Shown: piece after piece, positions 11,501-22,082 of the stretch | Position numbering within the stretch: position 1 is the first letter of the stretch | How the letters are laid out: each line of letters starts with the position of its first letter | Assembly: GCF_021869535.1 (NCBI RefSeq) | Contig: NW_026262734.1 | Span: 76,384,339 to 76,448,338, forward strand | Direction of reading: 5' to 3' | Source: Mytilus californianus | Lineage: Eukaryota > Mollusca > Bivalvia > Mytilida > Mytilidae | DNA length: 64,000 nt | Notes under the pieces: model-generated | Database searches by the model: none | What the model saw: only the letters and a program-made list of their open reading frames with translations | Told to the model about the DNA's origin: nothing | Position numbers and translations under genes: made by a program

Positions 11501-13870
11501 TGGAACACAACTGCATCTTTTCTACAAAAAAAAATAGCATATTTGATCCTAGTGTTACAGTTCACATTTTAAAAAAATCCATCTATATATCTGCAAATAA
11601 CAATTGCACAATTTCTGACACCTCAAGTTGTATTGTCTAACTTCATGTTACTTCTTTTGTTCATTACTTCACATCTCTCATTACATCTTGGTAGTTTTAA
11701 ACCTTCAATTCACTAGTTTAAACTTGTTCCTGAAAGAAAAGCACATATATTATTGTATAAGTAAATGTTGCAGTGTAAAAAAAAATAATGCATACATTAA
11801 TGTGGCATGGAAGAAAATACCAATTCCAGTTTTTATACATTTTGTACATCTCTTATTGTTATATTTTATAGTATTTGAAGTAATTGGATACTACATGTAC
11901 ACATGTAGCATACCCTATGGATGTCTGTTGAAGATTTTTGTCACGAGTTGCTGTCTCATTGACATATACCCACATCTCTTTTTATTCATATGAAAAATTT
12001 TGTATTACATGTAGTAAGTGTAACTGAACCTCAAAATTTTCAAAACATGATTACATGTAACATACATGTTTTTCTATTTATAAATATAATAAATCTATTA
12101 TGAAATTTTTACTTTATATATATACATGATTTATAAATAAGTCTAAATTGAAAACAACGTTCAAACCTATGATTGCTTAATATATATATATATATCAATG
12201 AAATGAAATTTTGATTACCACCACTATTGACTAATTTCAACACCCCCAAACAGTAAAATTTTATTACAATTATAATCTGTATTATAAAACCTTAAATTTT
12301 ACAGGAAAAATACTCCCACTACTGGGAAAAATCTGTTAAGAATTTAATAGTTTTTTATGTAAAGCCTTCATTATAACATTTTTTCAACAAATATAGAATT
12401 TACAGCTGAATGATTTCAATAATTCCCCCGACTGTATATATATTATAGACTTTATAGTAACAATGTTGCATTTTTTTATGATTAAACTAATCATGTGAAT
12501 GAACCATTGGCTGTAGTCCAAATATAAAATTTAATAAAATAATCCCATTAACTAAGATACAAATATTAATGTACATAAATTTTGAAAATTACTATCAAAA
12601 GTGTAAACACATATATATATTAATACCCCATTTAGTTTTATTCAAAATTACCTCAGGAAATAGTTTCTTGTGTTTCCTTTCATTATCAGGTATAGATCTA
12701 GCTGGAATGTCAGACCTTTTTAATAGGACAATCCCTCATACAAAGGAGAACCAGTCCTACTGTTCTAGTGGGGAACCTTGGACCTCTCACGTCAAATACT
12801 GGTAGACCACTTCTGAAAGACAATTCAACAATAAACATTGATTTCAAAAATTGAGATAACACTTATTCAAAGTGAGGTCACTAAATAGTTCTTTAATCCA
12901 AACAAAGTTTAGATCTAAAGGAAGTTAAATACATGGAATATTAACAGTCACAATTTTTAGACCTGCTAACTTTCAAATTCATGGGGGATTTCCCCATGAG
13001 ATTTTACCAGAATTTTGATAATCTATTATATAAACCATGATAAACAGACATTCAAATGAGTTAAAAGGATATTTAAGCACAAACATACTCATTCAAACAG
13101 TATTTTACTAGTAGATTAAAAAAATTATGACAATATACAGTGTAAGAGGAGCATTGGCCAATTAGGTCATAGATCTTTCACTTAAAATCCACTAGGGAGA
13201 TTTTGAAAAGTTGGCAGGTATGAATTTTACTGAAACATACACGTACAAGTCTGTAAATTTATGCTTATTTCCACAATGTCCCTTCAGAAAAATTATTTAA
13301 TATTCTGCACTTTGACCTGATTACTGTGATATCCAGTGGCAAGTGTTTCATTAATATTCAGTAAACAAATTTCAAATAAATCTGGTTAGACCTTATGGGT
13401 TTTTCTCATTGTTGAAGGCTGTCATCTACATCTACATCTGCTGTGCAGTGATCTATAGTTGTTAATTTCTGTGTCATTTGGTTTCTTGTGGAGATTTGTC
13501 TCATTGGCAATCATACCACATCTTCTGTTGTTTTACAAAAATAAAAAGGCCAGAAATTTAACTGGCACAGGGAAATGTTTACATGTTCGATAGGGGTTCA
13601 GATTTTGCCTTACAAAATTCTGTGCCTTAAGCCACTAGTCTGGTAAAAATTGATAAAAATTTAGTTAAATTATTTTTAGGGTCTTGTGAAGGAAAAATGT
13701 TGAAATTTCTGGCACAGACTGCAATGGGCACACAGACATGACAGACAGCCTGAAAATCCTAAATACAATCGTTCAATGGGTATTTTAACTTGCAGCAATA
13801 CTTTTTTCCAAACACATGGCATTTATCGTCCCAACTTCCACTTTATGTAGATGTGCATGCCTCTTTCTAA
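11501..13870. other. Non-coding AT-rich stretch
   Basis: No supported gene. A short TA tract lies near 12180. Degraded pieces of the mussel '..gtctcattgacatat.cccacatct' repeat are at 11935-11985 and 13410-13535 (minus orientation; 'aattaacaactatagatcac' in reverse). The 78-codon frame at 12569-12805 ends in a segment that looks compositionally coding-like but has no family I recognise. Confidence 0.5.
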
Positions 13871-13877
13871 ATGACAC

Positions 13878-13926
13878 TTATCCCCCCCCCCCCCCCCCCC
13901 CGCCTTTTTTTTTTGGGGGGGGGGGT
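13878..13926. repeat. Poly-C / poly-T / poly-G tract
   Basis: A run of about 18 C is followed by gcc, 10 T and then about 13 G. The C and G runs are complementary and could form a hairpin, and the G-run on either strand can form quadruplex structures. Tract lengths at such sites are unreliable in assemblies. Confidence 0.8.
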
Positions 13927-14637
13927 TCCAACCGTAACATAAAGAAACTGGCACCATTAAACACCAAGGTCTTCTCGTTTAGGACATGTTTTGAGGATCA
14001 CTGTCTCTCAAAATGCTATTTTGTACGACTTTTTGAGCCCCCCTGGCAAAGGAGTTTCTGTTCCCCTTGAGTTTCACATCATAAAAACACAACTTGTACA
14101 ACTCTATCTTCGGGGAAAATAGAGTAAATTACTTTTATTTTAGTTCAATACCGACAACAAAGGAGCAGCATGTTTATTGTTCACTTAAACAGCTTTACAT
14201 AAAAGATATAATCTGCACTAGATAAATATCTCAGCATTGTTTCCTTGTCCTTGTCACTCGATGGTCTTCTAACGTGAACGTTTTGTTTACATACGTCTGT
14301 GACGTCATTTTGACGGGATATAACTCGTGTACAAATGAAGAACAAAAGGTTATTCTCCGGTGAATAATAGGGTTATTCACCGCTTGGTGTTATTTTTTAG
14401 GGTTCAATGATTCGTCCTTCCTTGCATTTAAATGAAAATTATTGGCATGATCGATACGGGTTATGTTCTTCTCGTATATTTTATGATGGTATGATACTAA
14501 ACCCTTAACGAAAGGGATTGTGCTTGATTTTCATATGATGAAGACAGGACAAGACATAATCTTTCAATCAGTTTAATTGAGGTTGGAACTGGCATGTCAG
14601 TAACTGCTAGTAGTCCTTTGTTAATTTATGTTGATCA

Positions 14638-15867
14638 CCCTTACTGAAAAAATCAGCCTCCTGCAAACATTTGCTGCAAGTCTGCTGCGAACTTGCTGCA
14701 GACTTGCAGCGAACACAGAGTCCGTATTTGCGGCGTGTTTGCTGCAAATACGCTGCAGGTCTGCTGCAAACAATTTACCATGCAAATGAGTGTTTGCTGC
14801 AGACCTGCTGCAAACATTTATATGCAAATGAGTGTTTGCTGCAGACCTGCTGCAAACATATTTATGCAAATTAATCTTTCTCCTGCATGTTTGCTGCAGA
14901 CCTGCGGCAAATTTTTTTATTCAAATCAATCTTTCTCCTGCGTATTTGCTGCAAACTTGCAGGAACTACATATTTTATACAATTAACCAATGTCATGTTG
15001 TGTACACATCATTTTATCTATATTACACAGCAAATTTTGAAAAAGTTATGAACATCCATACATACAATAATTCAATTACTTTATTATTTGAAAAATTATC
15101 ATAGCATAAGTTTATACCTTTTAATAAGTTAAATTACTTCCAAGTACGTTCTCAAATGAATTACATGCATGAATCTAAAATTCAAAAAAAGGTTTATTTG
15201 AAATTTATTTTGTGCATATATATATAGCTTGTTAAATTAAAATTGTCACAAAATTCAACTAGACTTACAACAAAATATTTAGTAAGTTATAATCTCTAAG
15301 CATATGAGGGAGTACTGTATATTGCATGGTTACATAATTGAAAATGTATTTTTAACCTTCATACAGATATCTGTGGAGGGAATGAATTTCACAAGTTTAC
15401 ATTTTAAGATGAATTTGTACTTACAAATAATGTCTTTAAAAACTAATCTGTTAATTTCCAAACTATAATGCCTCCCTGAACACTAATATATATCATGACA
15501 CAAACATCACCAACATTTTCAAATTTCAAATCTTATCTTGCAGGAAGTTACCAATAGGCATGCTCAGTCGTTTTATGTAGTTTCTTGCAATGCTCTTGCA
15601 AACATATAAAATTGTCAAAGATTTCTGCAATCTAGCTGCGAACATCCCTTATATTCTAGTTTTTCCTGCAATCTTACTGCAAACATATTTGTTTCTGCAA
15701 ACTTGCCGCAAGCTTGCAGCAAAAAGCTGCAATGTTTGCAGGATGTTTGCAGCTAGCTGCAAATATCTGCAAACATTATTCAAAGGGTTTCTGCAAGCTT
15801 TTTGTTTGCAGCAGACCTGCAGCAAGTTTGCAGCAGATCTGCTGCAAACATTTCAGTTCTGTAAGGG
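14638..15867. mobile_element. CTGCAG-subrepeat DNA element, 1.23 kb
   Basis: The two ends begin with the inverted sequence CCCTTAC.GAA (14638 and, reversed, 15867). Inside each end lie many copies of tTGCTGCAgacctgctgcaAAC-type units: 14655-14960 reading outward-in, and 15590-15855 in mirrored orientation. A 50 bp tandem ('tatgcaaatgagtgtttgctgcagacctgctgcaaaca') is repeated near 14780-14870. The centre (14960-15570) is unique AT-rich DNA. Terminal inverted repeats plus clustered subterminal repeats are the layout of hAT-like or similar non-autonomous DNA transposons. The flanking octamers match only weakly, so a target duplication is uncertain. Short frames through the array are artefacts. 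Confidence 0.65.
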
Positions 15868-15969
15868 CATTGTCATTTTGCTAAGTTTCTTCTGTTACCT
15901 ATTCTAACATCGGACACTCGGACTTCTTTTAAACTGAGTTTTACTGTGTGTTTTGCTTAAGCATGTTAA

Positions 15970-16135
15970 CAAATAATTCCTTCATGTCATGCTCTATGCT
16001 CATTTTAACATGGGTAGACATTATATTTGTCGATATTTTACACTGAGCGTTAGCGAGGTGTAAAATATGGTCAAATATAATGCCTACCCATGTTAAAATT
16101 AGCATGGAGCATGACACGAAGTTATTATCTCGATT
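15970..16135. repeat. Fold-back palindrome, copy 1
   Basis: The arms (about 15974-16042 and 16058-16133) are near-perfect reverse complements, sharing 'catgctctatgctcattttaacatgggtag.cattatattt'. They are separated by an asymmetric apex GAGCGTTAGCGAG at 16045-16057. A second copy of the same family is at 20305-20475. Confidence 0.8.
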
Positions 16136-16504
16136 CTAATAGGACAAAATCGGTATTATTGTTGGTCGAAGCGTGCAAAAATACCTTACCAATGTTTGGC
16201 TGTTCCCGTTTCCTCCCTATGATGTATATTACATTTTCGTATTTGATAAGTTTAAAAACTGATTGTAGGATAAATATATGTTGCTCTTAAAATATTATAT
16301 AATAAATTTTATGCAAGTAGCTAAAATGTATATATTTTATTAGGATACAAATGTAAATCACAAGAATGTAAACACTAAGTTTTTGCGCATGTGTCAAATA
16401 TATGTTGTGCTAATTAGAACACAGCTTTGTTTACAAAGCGAAATAACTTTAAGGACGACGTCATATTAGAATATGTGATTGTTTATTCTACATTGGCTAG
16501 AGGT

Positions 16505-16955
16505 ATTGGGGGAGAGTTGAGATGATCTCACAAAGCATGTTTAACCATGCCGCAGTTTTGCGCCTGTCCCAAGTCAGGAACCTCTGGCCTTTGATAGTCT
16601 TGCATGTTTTTTTTTTATTTTGGTTCATTTATATGTTTCGGAGTTTATATTTAGAATGACGTCCATTTTCTCTGAACTAGTGCACATTTTTGTTAAGGGA
16701 CCAGCTAAAGCCCGCCTCCGGATGCGGGATTTTCTCGCTGTGTTGAAGACCCATTGGTGACCTTGGGCTGTTTTCTGCTCTTTGGTCGGGTTGTTGTCTC
16801 TTGACACATTCCCCGTTTCCTTTCTCAATTTTATATAAAATTTCATTATAATTTCAAGATGGTCTCTAGAATCATCGAACACAATAAGGCTATGAATAAA
16901 AACAGTAAGTGTTCGATTATGCTAGAGATTATCTTGAAATTATAATAAAATTTTA
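16505..16955. repeat. Mussel repeat fragment plus small fold-back
   Basis: 16505-16835 matches wording I know from a dispersed mussel repeat ('catgtttaaccatgccgca', 'gcgcctgtcccaagtcagga', 'gggttgttgtctctt'); a related copy lies at 42945-43240. At 16834-16955 a palindrome pairs 'taaaatttcattataatttcaagat' with its reverse complement around a non-complementary centre. Confidence 0.6.
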
Positions 16956-17069
16956 TTTGTCGATGTATATATTTGACAAAGAAATACCTATATAAACTGG
17001 ATAACATTAATGAATTACAGACAAAGAAATCTACAAATACTCTCATAAATTCCTCAACAAGTTCATTGC

Positions 17070-17245
17070 AAAAGAGAGGGGAAAGATACCAAAGGGATAT
17101 CCAAACTCAAAAGTCGAAAATAAACTGACAACGCCATGACAAAAAAATTGCTTCGCCGAGCGCAGCTGGATACGACCGCAGAGGTCCAACCCTGAACAGT
17201 TGGGGCAAAAATGGACACAATATTTGCGCTTGATGTCTTTATATG
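17070..17245 (+). repeat. Dispersed repeat with tgatacgaccgcag core
   Basis: The sequence 'gatacgaccgcagaggtccaaccctgaaca.ttggggcaaa' recurs at 29945-30015 with few differences. It is a short dispersed element with no coding potential. Confidence 0.6.
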
Positions 17246-17608
17246 TACTAATATAGGGAAAGACAGTGTGAACTGATATATATGAAGTGGAATTTATCTT
17301 GGGTTTAAATCACCTTTCCTCCGCCGAATGTGTGTACACTTAGTAATCTTACTGTATATAGCTATAGTACAGTCTGCTGGTGAAGAAAAATACGATTTAG
17401 GAACATTTGAGTAGCCAAAATCAACATTTTTTAACCATTTAACTGCATACGTTTCTTTGCTCTTAAAAGAATGGTGACATTTCAATGAAATTTCATGTTG
17501 CGTTTCTGTCATACATGGTATACAGCATTTAGCAACGTGTCGACCACACTTACATACTTCTCAGTGATATTTTTCATTAAGGCAATAACGAGCAGGTCAG
17601 ATATATAG

Positions 17609-17702
17609 ATACAATGAATAAGCGTTGACTCTTGAAAAAGAAACCATGAGCCCGGAGAGCGAATAGTTTGTTTTTCGTGAATCAACGCTTATTCATTGTA
17701 TC
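17609..17702. repeat. Small fold-back palindrome
   Basis: 'gatacaatgaataagcgttgactc' is mirrored by 'gaatcaacgcttattcattgtatc' across an unpaired centre holding GAGCCCGGAGAGCG. A partial relative ('aagcgttgattctagaaaaagaa') starts near 18700. Confidence 0.7.
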
Positions 17703-18249
17703 TCTAACTTAAACTATTGTGTTGATATCTTTTCAAAATTAGAGCCTTTTCTTATTTAGAAGGTAATGTTAGTAAGTTTAAATAATCATGTTATCATGTT
17801 CAACGATGCATTAATAAATCTAAGTTCACAATTAATTGGTTAGAGAAATACAAATATAACATTACACGTCTGTCCTTAAATTATTAGGCATCTGAATATT
17901 ATCCATAATTTACAAAATAAGACATATTCGAACTTATTTCAAAGTACATATAATAAGTATGGTACCGAAAATTCTATCAAGGAGCCTAGTTCTAGACACA
18001 TCACGATTTACTCGCATAGGGACTTGCGAATAAACATTTGTAAAGATATGTAGTAAAACAGATGAAAGTATACTATATTCATAACAAAATAGACAAATTG
18101 AATGTAATCATTTTCTTTTCAATTATGTGAAATAGCCAATAATAATCCAAAAATAAACGGGAATACCCATTATTATTACAAAAATGTCTACAGTAACATA
18201 CAAAATAAGAAAAACGGAAAAACTAAAGAATAGGGACAACAAAGAGAAT

Positions 18250-18345
18250 ACTGGGATTCGAACCTAAACCGACAAGTCTCTAACTTTAACATGACTCTTT
18301 AACTCATTTATTTTAACAATGTTAACCTCGCGGCTACCAACTTAT
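18250..18345 (-). other. tRNA-like sequence (pol III boxes)
   Basis: On the minus strand a box A-like TAGCCGCGAGG (18336-18326) precedes a box B-like GGTTCGAATCC (18264-18254), about 60 bp apart. No convincing acceptor stem closes the structure, so this is more likely a tRNA-derived SINE head or tRNA pseudogene than a functional tRNA. Confidence 0.4.
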
Positions 18346-18454
18346 ACAATACGATTGTCAATAATGTATATATAAAGGTACAAGCCTTGTGTGTCCGTTG
18401 TCCTGATATGTATTATATGTTCAATCATATATATAAACTAGACATTTAATTTGC

Positions 18455-18545
18455 AACCCATTGGTAGCTGAGAGGTTTCGTCGACGTGCTGATGTCAGAC
18501 ACACATAACAAACTTCAAGAAGGGGTTCGATTCCCAGTGAAGGCA
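18455..18545 (+). other. tRNA-like sequence (pol III boxes)
   Basis: Box A-like TAGCTGAGAGG (18465-18475) and box B-like GGTTCGATTCC (18524-18534) are correctly ordered and spaced. The T-arm stem GGG..CCC is present but a paired acceptor stem is not evident. With the minus-strand copy 110 bp upstream it forms a divergent pair. A tRNA-derived SINE or pseudogene is likely. Confidence 0.45.
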
Positions 18546-19526
18546 TATACAAATTGCAAAATTTAAAGGTAAGTTTTTAAATTAATTCCATTAGTGAACA
18601 GAAATCAGTAAATTGACCAATTCAACCTTAATGAAATTAGGCACACAAAGGAAACAATTAAATATAATTTGGTGAGTCCATTTAAGCGACAGATTTAGGA
18701 AGCGTTGATTCTAGAAAAAGAATCCACGGTAACTGAATAGGCTCACGTCACGACAATGGTTTAATCTATACATATTCCAGAGAATCTTACACAAAAAAAC
18801 TCACGATTAAAATTGATCGTAAGTTATACTGAAATGTGTATGACTTACGAGTATTTTTACTCTAAAGATTTTTTGTGAAAAGAGCAGTTGGGTGGAAGGG
18901 CAAAAAGGAAGGAGGATTATAAGTAGCTAGGACGATCATATCTATTTATGACCCAGGTAAATCCGCAAATGATAAAAAAAACTTCCCCAACGTTTTGCCC
19001 AAAACTATTAATTTTCAATAATATTAGAATTGAAATAGTTTGCTTCAAAATCTTTCAAGCTACTCTCATTTAGTGAAGGTCATTTTTCAATCACGGGGAG
19101 CGGGAGTTTATCTAAACATGGTATTTTGGGTACAGTAGTGCAGCTGGGAAAACATCAAAAATTTCATAAATTAAGACCCTGAGAAAAAATCACGACACTT
19201 AATATGTTTGCGATGGCAAAATCTTGACCCATTCATAGTTTTCTCAGTAATTACATATTATTCAATATAAATAAGAAGATGTGGTATGAGTGCCAATGAG
19301 ACAACTCTCCATCCAAGTACAAGTTTTGATATCTTAATTCGAAAAAAAACCCGATAAAACAGCATTTAAACAAACATCTTTTGTAATTTGGAGGATGAAA
19401 ATTACTGACCCATTGATATTCTGACCTCAGTGAAATTCAGTGTATGCCATTAATTTAAATTAAATATAAAAAGGGGACCCATTCCACCGGCACGTCATAG
19501 AACCCAAATCTAGATTGAGACCAACG

Positions 19527-19688
19527 TGCGTGTCTTCAAAATCGCAGTTCTGAAATATAGTCTCATTTATATTATTTATCTCAGGTGTGCCAACCCTTTT
19601 TTCTTTCTGCGTGTCCTCAAAATCGCAGTTCTGAAATATAGTCTCATTTATATTATTTATCTCAGGTGTGCCACCCCTTTTTCTTTCT
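19527..19688. repeat. Tandem duplication, 81 bp x 2
   Basis: Two consecutive copies of 'tgcgtgtc.tcaaaatcgcagttctgaaatatagtctc...ctcaggtgtgcca.cccttttttctttct' differ at about two positions. This is a recent local duplication. Confidence 0.85.
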
Positions 19689-19929
19689 AGGGTAATATTT
19701 TACCGTAAAAACTTTTATCATTCAAAACGACGTATGAAAACTTAATACTAAGCCAGTAAGCACCGGTCTGTACGACCCCAACCTCCCCTGAAAATATTCG
19801 CCCCTCTGCCAATTTCATTTGATTTGTTCCAACTAAAACAATGAAATTCAGATGCATGCAAACTCTGCAACACACAAACATAATGTATTATAAGACATTT
19901 GGCAGAGATTTAAGTTAAAATTATGAAAT

Positions 19930-20050
19930 AAATATTTATTTCGTTTCATTTCGTTTCGTTTTGCTGTATTTCGTTTTGTACTGCGCTATTTCGTTTCGTT
20001 TTGTTTCGTTTCGTTTTGTTTTGTTCCGTTCCGTTTCTATTTCGTTTCGC
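19930..20050. repeat. TTTCG-type simple repeat
   Basis: Irregular (tttcg)n / (ttttg)n microsatellite-like sequence with no coding content. Confidence 0.85.
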
Positions 20051-20304
20051 ACTTTACAGGTACCCTCATATTCTTAATATCTCTATCTAAAGTTAAAGCA
20101 AGATCTAAATCAATTTGAGGAAGAGGAACAGAAGGTCACGTTAAAATGTGACGATGCAGTTGGTAACTTTTGACCGAAAATTATCTTCTAAATATAAAAT
20201 TGTTCAATGTTTGGTACCCAACCAATCGGACGCTAATGACGCAACTCTATGTAAACGTCCGAAACTCGATTTGTTACTTAAATTTGTGGATTTTTTTGTG
20301 TCAA

Positions 20305-20475
20305 TTATTTAAGAAATAATCCATTCATGCCATGCTCTATGCTCATCTTTACATGGGTAGGCATTATATTTGTCAATATCTTTATACCGAGCGTTAGCGA
20401 GGTGTAAAATGTTGACAAATATAATGCCTATCCATGTTAAAATGAGCAAAGAGTATGGCATGATAGAATTATTTC
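20305..20475. repeat. Fold-back palindrome, copy 2
   Basis: Same family as 15970-16135, including the identical apex GAGCGTTAGCGAG (20389-20401) and arms 'catgccatgctctatgctcat...catgggtaggcattatatttgtcaa'. It ends about 40 bp from the left end of the Polinton. Confidence 0.8.
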
Positions 20476-20516
20476 GATTATGATAGGAAAATTTAGAGCT
20501 TTTATCTTCTGAAAGC

Positions 20517-21180
20517 AGTGTATATTGAGACTGCACTCCTCAATTAAGGATAATGATGATTCCTCTAATCCCCTTTAATCTTCCAGCTTTCTCTTATCTT
20601 CTTAATCCAGCTTTTGGTACGACTTTAAGCACTCTCATCTTCTTAGTCCAGCTAATGGTGCAACTTTAATCGGATTAAGATAATCCTTATCTTTTAATCT
20701 AGATTATTGATCCTCAATGTTTTGTTCCCCTTTTTAATCCTGATTAGAGTAAACAATTGCTAATTATAATCTATTTGATTTCGGATTATAGAAACGACTC
20801 TTAATTGATATCCTAGATTAGAGGAATCACTTTTAATAATTGACCAATTGTTTGCAGATAATTCAAATCCATTTGTTTTCGGACTTAATTAGCGGATCCT
20901 TTGTTTGATCAAATGGAATGAATTGTAACGGAAAGAGAGACAGACCATTTTTATTTTTACAGGAGGTACTCTACAACGCAGATTACAAGAAAGAAAGAAG
21001 AAATATTTACGAACCGCTAACTTTATTTTCTTACAAACTAGTCGAGATAAGGATAGTTTTTCTCTTTTTCTTTGTAAGTTCTTGATATTATTTTCTTTCT
21101 TTTCTCGATTAGTTTGTTTAAAAATAAAACACCTTGTTGTCTCATTATATATAGTTTCTTTAAACACAAAATAATAACAC
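20517..21180 (+). repeat. Polinton left terminal inverted repeat
   Basis: The 664 bp pairs with 34373-35013. Matching landmarks in order are the AGTGTATATTGAG end, the AATCTAGATTATTGATCCTC segment, a GGATCC near 20895, the 'aagaaagaagaaatatttacgaaccgctaac' stretch and 'aaacaccttgttgtctcat' near the inner end. A small deletion distinguishes the two copies. Confidence 0.9.
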
Positions 21181-21229
21181 ATTTCATTTGTTATACATTT
21201 ATTTAAAATATTCTAGATTGTATTTGTTT

Positions 21230-21835
21230 TTAGTTAAAACACTTAAAATGCAACCATTTTTTTCTCTTCTTTTTTATTGTGAATATAGTGTTTATGTCTC
21301 GTTGCACATACATTTTCATTTGGGTTTCCAAATTAGTTTCTGTCTTTTTTGCCTTTTTGATCCGTTGGATGTATTCATTGTCACGATCTTCGCTGTATTC
21401 ATCTGCTTCTTCTTTCTCCTCATTTTCTTCTTCTGCTTTCTTTTCTTTATAAGGGGCAGACAAGAATCGGATTTTGTTTGTTTGTTTGACATTCCTAAAC
21501 AAACTATGAGGAATGTTAGTAGACTTCAGAAATTGACAGATATGATGAATACCAGTTGTTAGTTTTCTACGACCAATTGGAACTGTTGAATCACATATCA
21601 AGTCAACGATATGAGTGTTTGAAATAACTTTTCCGTCAATGCAAACTTCACCTTGTTTGTCCCACTTAATAGATGAATGTTTTTGCAAGTAAAGCAAAAG
21701 TCGCAAGGCTTTGTCTTTATATCTAGATGGTATAGTGATATTGATTAATGATTGTAAATCATCATGTAGCAATTTCTGGTCATAAGACTGATTGTGTTGG
21801 TCAATGTCTCGAGATGGAGTGTCATTCAACACCAC
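21230..21835 (-). CDS. Polinton-associated conserved protein, unknown function
   Basis: The frame of about 200 residues reads toward the left terminal repeat. The middle part (residues about 25-110) has a globular pattern with ..LLLYLQKHSSIKWDKQGE..IDGK.I....IVDLICDS..., which I have seen in uncharacterised proteins of Polinton-like and other invertebrate elements. The C-terminal part is highly charged (KEKKAEEENEEKEEADEYSE), then lysine-rich. No ATG opens the frame; the nearest start is GTG at 21835 and an upstream stop lies at about 21863, so the N-terminus is probably damaged. The function is not known, and naming it as a specific Polinton protein would be a guess. Confidence 0.55.
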   Translation of the reverse strand: MVLNDTPSRDIDQHNQSYDQKLLHDDLQSLINITIPSRYKDKALRLLLYLQKHSSIKWDKQGEVCIDGKVISNTHIVDLICDSTVPIGRRKLTTGIHHICQFLKSTNIPHSLFRNVKQTNKIRFLSAPYKEKKAEEENEEKEEADEYSEDRDNEYIQRIKKAKKTETNLETQMKMYVQRDINTIFTIKKKRKKWLHFKCFN

Positions 21836-22082
21836 TTCCGCTTTTGGTTGATCTTCGTTTTGTTATTGTAAGACAGCCTCGTATTTATGTTTAGGAATAA
21901 GAATCATTTCCTTCGTCATTTTAAGTGAGCAAGCACAATCTTTACTATTATAGGAATGAGATTTGAACGATACTTTAAGAGAAGTCTCTTTCGGTGTATA
22001 CGTGTGGTGTCATCAGCAGTGATTTTACGAATAACTGTTTTGTACTCAAACAGTTTCTTTTTATATAGCGGAGATAGTGTAA

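Noticed and set aside
11628..11993. 121-codon hydrophobic frame
   Set aside because: AT-rich sequence giving Phe/Leu/Ile by composition; it runs into a known dispersed repeat.
13816..14070. 84-codon frame across the poly-C/G tract
   Set aside because: The peptide is poly-Pro/Gly from the homopolymer and shows no domain.
14621..15104. Several overlapping frames rich in CSRSAAN / LLQTCCK
   Set aside because: They are the CTGCAG subrepeat array read in different frames, not a protein.
21188..21562. 124-residue hydrophobic plus-strand frame
   Set aside because: Antisense to the conserved minus-strand Polinton protein, whose composition explains the hydrophobic reading.
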